Of a stretch of DNA of 34,374 nt, positions 24,560 to 29,647 are shown one piece after another. Under the pieces are notes generated by a model. The model searched no databases, was not told the origin of the DNA, and saw nothing but the letters and a program-made list of their open reading frames with translations. The stretch lies in the NCBI GenBank assembly GCA_050694215.1, contig JBOGXB010000015.1, positions 1-34,374 on the forward strand, written 5' to 3'. How positions within the stretch are numbered: position 1 is the stretch's first letter; the number at the start of each line of letters is the position of its first letter. The stretch is from JBOGXB01 sp050694215 (lineage in GTDB: Bacteria; Actinomycetota; CADDZG01; WHSQ01). A program made the translations under genes and the position numbers.

Positions 24560-25738
24560 TCACGAAATGGTGGAAGGCCGCGTATTGCGATCGAGCCGGG
24601 CTCCGTTGGCCAGAACCTCTTCGTAATAGCGTTCAATCAACTGGCCGACCTCTGCGATATCGAAGCGCCGCGCAACCTCGATCGCCCCACTCGAGAGCTT
24701 GGTCCACAGCTGGGGGTCTCGAACGATGCTTCGCACCTGCTCGGCTGCCTCCTCAGGGCGATCGAGGTCGAACAACCGCCCAGAAACGTTTTCCAAAACC
24801 ACCTCCGGAATCGCGCCGACCCGGGCCGCGACCACCGGGAGTCCACTGGCCATGCCTTCCACGGCCACTCGCGAAAAGCTCTCCAGTTGAGAAGGGACGA
24901 GCAGAGCGTCCACGCTTGCATAGGCGGCTGCCACGTCCTCCACCTTGCCGCACCACTTGATCCTGCCGTGGAGACCAGCCGCCTCGATCTCTGCGATGCA
25001 CGTCTCGACGTAGCGCGTACGGCGCTTCTCGAGATCGATGCCGTACAGATGCCACTCGACGTCCTCTTCCTGCATGCTCCGGGCCACCCGGACGAAATAA
25101 TGAAGTCCCTTCACAGGGTTTTTGGACCCGACAAAGCCAACCCGGAACGGCTGGTGAGGCTGGCTCCTCGCGGCCCCTGTGCCCTCGACGGGATTGGGGA
25201 GAACGCCACGCAGGAGCCTTCGAAGGCCCGCTCCTTCCAGCAGACCGCTGCCGAAATCGGAGACGGGAAAGAGGCTCATGCGAACTCCCAGGCGTTCCCA
25301 CAGCCTCACGAAGCCCCGAGAGCGGGGGCGGATCTCCGACGCGTGGAAGTGGACGAATACGGGGACGTTCAGCCGCCGCGCCGCGGGGGCGGCGAGGTTC
25401 AAGGCCGAGAGCCCGTTCGCGTGGAGCAGAGCAGGTCGAGGCCCCTCGGCGAGCCTCGACAGCAGTCTCAGCGATCCTTTCGCCCAGGATCTCGGTCGGG
25501 AGGCGTGGAAGGGCAGTGGAAGAACTTCGGCCCCGGCTACCTGGGCGCGCAGGCCCCTCGAGACGAAGCCCTCGGGGACCGCCACGATGAGGGGGCGACG
25601 CTCCGCAAGGTAGCGAGCTAAGGTGAGCAACGTTCGCTGAGGGCCGCGCTGACCCGGAGTCGGTTCGACCATGACCACCGGAGACTCCGCCTCGATGCGG
25701 GGGGTGCCGAGCACCCGAAGTGATCGAGTCTCCGTCAC
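24560..25738 (-). CDS. Glycosyltransferase family 4 (GT-B)
   Basis: A 392-residue GT-B enzyme. TPGQRGPQRTLLTLARYL is the acceptor glycine loop region, LLHANGLSALNL and FVHFHASEIR border the cleft, FRVGFVGSKNPVKGLHYF opens the donor domain and LVPSQLESFSRVAVEGMASG carries the EX7E pair. GTG 25738 overlaps the Wzt stop as GTGA; the much longer open frame upstream lies over wzt and is not coding. It follows the ABC exporter directly, a common place for glycosyltransferases of ABC-dependent polysaccharides. Confidence 0.87.
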   Translation of the reverse strand: MTETRSLRVLGTPRIEAESPVVMVEPTPGQRGPQRTLLTLARYLAERRPLIVAVPEGFVSRGLRAQVAGAEVLPLPFHASRPRSWAKGSLRLLSRLAEGPRPALLHANGLSALNLAAPAARRLNVPVFVHFHASEIRPRSRGFVRLWERLGVRMSLFPVSDFGSGLLEGAGLRRLLRGVLPNPVEGTGAARSQPHQPFRVGFVGSKNPVKGLHYFVRVARSMQEEDVEWHLYGIDLEKRRTRYVETCIAEIEAAGLHGRIKWCGKVEDVAAAYASVDALLVPSQLESFSRVAVEGMASGLPVVAARVGAIPEVVLENVSGRLFDLDRPEEAAEQVRSIVRDPQLWTKLSSGAIEVARRFDIAEVGQLIERYYEEVLANGARLDRNTRPSTIS

Positions 25739-26928
25739 CGACGCTCTACTTCCCACGCCCCCTTCACGTGGACGGGTGCGACCCGAACGACACCTTGCGG
25801 GGCGGGGATCAGGTCCGGGCCGATCACGTCGAAGGGCGCGGCAGGCTGCCATCGGAGGATCTCCTGACCGTTGCCGTCGATGATGCCCATCCATGCGTAG
25901 AAGCGGCCCCGGGGTAGGGGGAGGTGGGAGATCGAGCACCGGGCTTCGGTCTCGCCGGGTGACAGGGAAAGCTCCTGCGTAAGGACAAAGATCGGCGTTC
26001 CCGGCCCCTCGCTGATCCCGAGATAGATGGAACCCTTCTGCGACTCGGTGGTCTCGATGACGGCACGTACCTCGAGAGGCTCCCCCGTCCGGCATCCGTT
26101 GCCCTCCGGCCCAGTGACCTCGGTCTTGACGAGGCGAGCCGGACCAGAATTCCGTGCCTCGGCTCCAGATCTTGACTCGATCTCCTCGATCCACCGCCGG
26201 TAATTTCCGAGCACCTCTCGGGTCGGGCCGACCGACTGGACGACGCCGTTGTCGAGCCAGGCTCCCTTCCTGCACAGTCCCTCGATCGACTCGAGGTGAT
26301 GGGACACGAAGACCAGGGTGGCTCCGGAATTGATCATGTCTCGGGTACGGTCGAGGCACTTCTGTTGAAAGGCGGCGTCGCCGACGCCGAGAACCTCGTC
26401 CACGAGCAGGATCTCCGGGTCCATGAACGCGGCGATTGCAAAGCCGAGGCGAAGCTGCATCCCGCTCGAGAAGAACTTCACCTGCCTGCCGATCGCGTCC
26501 TCGAGCTCGGCGAACGCCACGATCTCGTCGAATCGCCGGGTGATCTCCTTGCGACGAAAACCGATCAGGGCGCCGGCGATGTAGACGTTCTCCAGACCGG
26601 TCAAGTCGGGGTGGAGGCCGGCGCGTAGATCGATCAGTGCTCCGATCTTTCCAGAGATCTCGATCCGGCCTGCGTACGGGTACATGACCGAGGCCATCAT
26701 CCTGAGTAGCGTCGTCTTGCCGGATCCATTGATGCCAAAGAGTCCGAGGGAATCGCCCGGCTCGAGCTCCAACGAGATATCGCGGAGGGCCCAGCGCCAA
26801 CCGCGATCGGTGTTTCCACGGAACCGGTTCACAACACGTTCGAGCTCCTCGCGCAGGAGCCTGCGTCGCCGGTCGGCTCGGAAGCGTTTCCAGACGCGGT
26901 CGACGACGATGGTCCCTTCAGGCAACAT
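25735..26928 (-). CDS. wzt: ABC polysaccharide exporter ATPase with C-terminal glycan-recognition domain (Wzt)
   Basis: A 397-residue ATPase that would power export of the finished polyprenyl-linked glycan with the adjacent permease. Walker A is GINGSGKTT (65-73), the signature is SSGMQ (154-158), Walker B is ILLVDE (173-178), and the switch His is His210. The N-terminus (15-45) is unusually basic. Residues ~260-397 form a beta-rich C-terminal domain like that of Wzt proteins that recognise a terminal modification on the chain before export. Its cognate cap in this locus could be sulfate, acetyl, methyl or phosphate; which one is unknown. ATG 26928 overlaps the permease stop by 11 bases. Confidence 0.93.
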   Translation of the reverse strand: MLPEGTIVVDRVWKRFRADRRRRLLREELERVVNRFRGNTDRGWRWALRDISLELEPGDSLGLFGINGSGKTTLLRMMASVMYPYAGRIEISGKIGALIDLRAGLHPDLTGLENVYIAGALIGFRRKEITRRFDEIVAFAELEDAIGRQVKFFSSGMQLRLGFAIAAFMDPEILLVDEVLGVGDAAFQQKCLDRTRDMINSGATLVFVSHHLESIEGLCRKGAWLDNGVVQSVGPTREVLGNYRRWIEEIESRSGAEARNSGPARLVKTEVTGPEGNGCRTGEPLEVRAVIETTESQKGSIYLGISEGPGTPIFVLTQELSLSPGETEARCSISHLPLPRGRFYAWMGIIDGNGQEILRWQPAAPFDVIGPDLIPAPQGVVRVAPVHVKGAWEVERR

Positions 26929-27769
26929 CGGTGAACCCCGTTTCGAGCTTCTTGAAGAGGATGAAGCCCACCCCGAGCAGGAGGAAGGACGTCGTCGCCC
27001 CGGCCGCGAGCATGTCCCAGGCAGGCTGCTGTCCGAGCAGGATCGTCCGGCGAAGCCCGTCGATGACGGGAGCTAGAGGATTGACGGCGGAATAGGGGAC
27101 TCGGAGGTTTTCGGGGATCTTATTCATGCCGTATGCGATCGGTGTCGCGAGAAGACCCAGCTGCGTGATCATCGGCAGCACGTGGCGTAGGTCGCGAAGG
27201 TAGACGGTCAACGACGACATGATCAGAACCACGCCGAGCGTGAACGCAGCCAGGACGACCAGCAGTACCGGGACCCAGACCACCGTCGCCTTGGGTACGA
27301 AGGTGTGGATCACGAACAGGATTGTCAGCACTGAGAGGCCGAGGATCGCATCCACCCCCGCCGTGATCGTTGTCGATACCGGGAACACCTCCCGAGGGCA
27401 GTACACCTTGTTCAGCAGAGATATGTTTCCGACGAGGCTCCCACTGGCTCCAGAAATCGAGCTTGCGAAGAAGTTCCAGGCAAGGAGCGCCACGAAGGAA
27501 AATAGGGGGTAAGGGACTCCTCCCGTCTCGATTGTCACCGCCTTCTGAACGAACAGCGTGAGCACCAGCATCATGGTCACGGATGGGATCAGGGCCCAAG
27601 CGAAACCCAGGAAGGCCTGCTTGTAGCGTGCCCGTAGTTGCCGCTCAACGAGCGCCCGAAGGAGATCACGCGCCTGCCAGAGCTCGCGAAGCGCGGCAAG
27701 CGGCTTGATCGGCCTGCGGAAGCGCAGCTCGGCCGACGGAGAGGATGGGACTTCTGCGTGGACATTCAT
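26918..27769 (-). CDS. wzm: ABC-2 polysaccharide exporter permease (Wzm)
   Basis: A 283-residue integral membrane protein with a basic cytoplasmic N-terminus and about six transmembrane helices. LRALVERQLRARYKQ (about 37-51) precedes the first helix and is the coupling-helix pattern of ABC-2 exporters; LAWNFFASSISG, NKVYCPREVFP and VYLRDLRHVLP are family segments. I prefer ATG 27769 over the TTG at 27787. It pairs with the Wzt gene and forms the channel for lipid-linked glycan. Chain-length control in such systems usually comes from chain termination; here a separate Wzz/BY-kinase is also present. Confidence 0.93.
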   Translation of the reverse strand: MNVHAEVPSSPSAELRFRRPIKPLAALRELWQARDLLRALVERQLRARYKQAFLGFAWALIPSVTMMLVLTLFVQKAVTIETGGVPYPLFSFVALLAWNFFASSISGASGSLVGNISLLNKVYCPREVFPVSTTITAGVDAILGLSVLTILFVIHTFVPKATVVWVPVLLVVLAAFTLGVVLIMSSLTVYLRDLRHVLPMITQLGLLATPIAYGMNKIPENLRVPYSAVNPLAPVIDGLRRTILLGQQPAWDMLAAGATTSFLLLGVGFILFKKLETGFTDVA

Positions 27770-27882
27770 GACCCGATGTCTCCCCAATGCAGGTAGAGAA
27801 TCAGTACGTTCACCCTGGTGTCTGCGAGGCAGAATCGCGACAGCACTTCCTTCCCCCTCCTCGCGCCGGGTGGTTGCCTCAT
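27766..27882 (-). CDS. Possible small coupled ORF (38 codons)
   Basis: ATG 27882 overlaps the dehydrogenase stop (TGATG), and its own stop overlaps the permease ATG as ATGA, so it exactly fills the 112-base gap. An inner GTG follows AGGAGGGGGAAGGAA. The last ~17 residues (VNVLILYLHWGDIGS) are hydrophobic. No homologue is recognised. It may simply keep ribosomes moving between the two genes, or be a chance ORF. Confidence 0.3.
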   Translation of the reverse strand: MRQPPGARRGKEVLSRFCLADTRVNVLILYLHWGDIGS

Positions 27883-29189
27883 CACAGCCTCACCACGCTG
27901 GCACGACGATCATTCGGGTAAGCGTTGCGCGCGTCGAAGATCAGCCTAGCGTGACCGGCGATCCAGTCGAAGTCGTAGGCAGAGTGGGGGGTGAGGATCG
28001 CCACGCAATCGCTGCTGCTTACGGCCTTGCGGCTCAACTCGCTGCAGCGGAGGACGGAGCCGTTGAGGGTGACCGCCTCCACGTAAGGATCGTGGAACGA
28101 CACGTCGGCGCCCCTCTTGTGCAACTGCGTCATGACCTTGATCGCCGGTGATTCTCGGACGTCTCCAACATCCACCTTGTAGGCCACCCCCAGCACCAGG
28201 ATGTCCGCTCCGCGTACCGCTTTCCCGGCATCGTTGAGCGCGTCTCCGATCCTCGAGGCGACGTACGCTGGCATCTGGGCGTTGATGTCCTCCGCCTGCT
28301 CCAGGATCCGGAACTGATGCCCCGCATCCCGCCGGACCTGCCACGAGAGGTAGGTGGGATCCAGGGGGACACAGTGCCCTCCGACCCCGGGGCCTGGATA
28401 GAACGGCATGAACCCAAATGGTTTGGTGGCGGCCGCGTCGATTACCTCCCACACGTCGATACCCATCTCCTGACTCAACATGGTCATCTCGTTCACAAGT
28501 GCCACGTTGACGTGCCGGAACGTATTCTCTAGAAGCTTCGACAGCTCGGCGGCCCGGCATGAGGAGACCGCAACCACCTTGTCCACAAGCTGTTCGTAGA
28601 ACAGCGTGGTTGTCTGGGTTGCTTCGGGCGTGTGGCCCCCCACCACCTTCGGGGTGTTCCGCAGGGTGAACTCATCGTTGCCGGGGTCGATCCTTTCCGG
28701 CGAGTACGCGAGAAGAAAATCTTTTCCGGCGGTTAGGCCCGACGCCTCCAGTAGGGGCCGGACCAGCTGGTCCGTCGTTCCGGGATACGTAGTGGACTCC
28801 AGGACGACGAGGCGCCCGTGAGTGAGGCTCCGGCCAACATCCTTGCACGCCTGCTCCACGTAGGAGAGGTCCGGTGAGCCATCCCGTAGAGGTGTCGGTA
28901 CACAGATCAGAGCGACGTCGGCCTGCCCGAGGCGGTCCGGGTCGGTGACGAAGTCGATGCGGCCGCTTGAGACTCCGGCATCGAAGAGGCCTTCGTTCAC
29001 CCCGGGAACGGAGAGGACGCCCTCACGGAGATCGGCGATTCGCTGCGCATCGAGGTCCAACGCCGTTACGGGAAATCCCGCATCGGCCGCAGCACAGGCC
29101 AGAGACAGGCCGACGTAGCCCTGGCCCACGATGGCTACCGACGCCGTTCGGGAAACGATGCGGCGCTTGAGGATCTCTGTGGTCTTGAT
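27882..29189 (-). CDS. UDP-N-acetyl-sugar (UDP-GlcNAc/ManNAc-type) 6-dehydrogenase, probable AUC start
   Basis: A 435-residue NAD-dependent dehydrogenase that would oxidise C6 of a UDP-sugar to a uronic acid. Landmarks are GQGYVG (22-27), ESTTYPGTTD (about 131-140), the Lys-Asn region NTFRHVNVALVNE and catalytic Cys273 in GVGGHCVPLDPTY. From residue 11 the protein reads IVSRTASVAIVG, the conserved N-terminus of the WbpA/TviB/WecC class. The first standard start, GTG 29129, lies inside the first beta strand and would delete it. No ATG, GTG or TTG exists upstream in frame. GGAGG (29197-29201) stands seven bases before ATC at 29189, followed by KTTEILKRR, so AUC initiation, or a lost ATG by mutation or error, is proposed. 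Confidence 0.88.
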   Translation of the reverse strand: MKTTEILKRRIVSRTASVAIVGQGYVGLSLACAAADAGFPVTALDLDAQRIADLREGVLSVPGVNEGLFDAGVSSGRIDFVTDPDRLGQADVALICVPTPLRDGSPDLSYVEQACKDVGRSLTHGRLVVLESTTYPGTTDQLVRPLLEASGLTAGKDFLLAYSPERIDPGNDEFTLRNTPKVVGGHTPEATQTTTLFYEQLVDKVVAVSSCRAAELSKLLENTFRHVNVALVNEMTMLSQEMGIDVWEVIDAAATKPFGFMPFYPGPGVGGHCVPLDPTYLSWQVRRDAGHQFRILEQAEDINAQMPAYVASRIGDALNDAGKAVRGADILVLGVAYKVDVGDVRESPAIKVMTQLHKRGADVSFHDPYVEAVTLNGSVLRCSELSRKAVSSSDCVAILTPHSAYDFDWIAGHARLIFDARNAYPNDRRASVVRL

Positions 29190-29196
29190 TTTGGTA

Positions 29197-29201
29197 CCTC
29201 C
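29197..29201 (-). promoter_or_regulatory. Ribosome site GGAGG in front of an ATC codon
   Basis: GGAGG on the minus strand, seven bases before the ATC at 29189. It is the only good ribosome site near the conserved N-terminus of the dehydrogenase and supports starting there rather than at GTG 29129. Confidence 0.6.
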
Positions 29202-29232
29202 GCAAACGAGGTTTGATTTGAGTCTTTGGTTC

Positions 29233-29583
29233 TTATGCTGCCCGTTCCGCCTCGCCGAGCTCGACGATCCTTCGGATCGCGTCGGCCCTCAGACGGAAGC
29301 AGTGCCGCCGGGAGATCCGCAGAGTGCCTGCGATCTCCTGCGCGGGAAGCTGCACCACGTACCATAAGACCAGGAGCTTGCGGTCGCGAGCGCTCAGATG
29401 CCCAATCCTGCGGCAAAGCTCCCGGCGTTCGTCCAGGGTCTCGAGGAGGCCGGAACGTAGCCCGTCGCCAAAGTCGCTGTCGCGACGGGCGCCTGCCACC
29501 TGAAGAACGGAGCCTGTGGCCGGCTGCCACCAGTCCGAGTAGGTGATAAGCGAACGGACCACTTCACGTCCGGATTCAAGCAC
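29233..29583 (-). CDS. Sigma-region-4-like helix-turn-helix regulator
   Basis: A 116-residue protein. Residues ~48-110 resemble sigma factor region 4: LDERRELCRRIGHLSARDRKLLVLWYV, then LPAQEIAGTLRISRRHCFRLRADAIRRI, with the recognition helix around 90-104. Regions 2 and 3 are missing, so it is not a complete sigma factor; it may be an activator or an anti-sigma partner. The first 40 residues are not recognisable. GTG 29583 has AGGAG (29589-29593) five bases upstream. It lies between the giant repeat protein and the dehydrogenase and is a natural candidate for controlling the downstream run, though this is only positional. Confidence 0.75.
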   Translation of the reverse strand: MLESGREVVRSLITYSDWWQPATGSVLQVAGARRDSDFGDGLRSGLLETLDERRELCRRIGHLSARDRKLLVLWYVVQLPAQEIAGTLRISRRHCFRLRADAIRRIVELGEAERAA

Positions 29584-29630
29584 TAGTACTCCTATCTTGC
29601 AGGTTAATCGCTACTCGAGTGACACGCCAG

Positions 29631-29647
29631 CTAGGGAAATCCCCTAG
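29631..29647. promoter_or_regulatory. Hairpin across the stop of the repeat-protein gene
   Basis: CTAGGG and CCCTAG flank a 5-base loop; the stop codon of the repeat protein (29644-29646) lies in the stem. It separates that gene from the regulator, where 47 bases remain before the regulator GTG. There is no T-run after it. It may attenuate transcription or stabilise the transcript end. Confidence 0.4.

Noticed and set aside
25739..26800. About 350-residue upstream extension of the glycosyltransferase frame at 24560
   Set aside because: It lies over wzt, whose Walker motifs are intact in the other frame; GTG 25738 with GTGA overlap is the sensible start.
29129..29131. GTG 29129 as start of the UDP-sugar dehydrogenase
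   Set aside because: It would remove the first strand of the Rossmann fold and the conserved SRTASVAIV segment, and it has no ribosome site.
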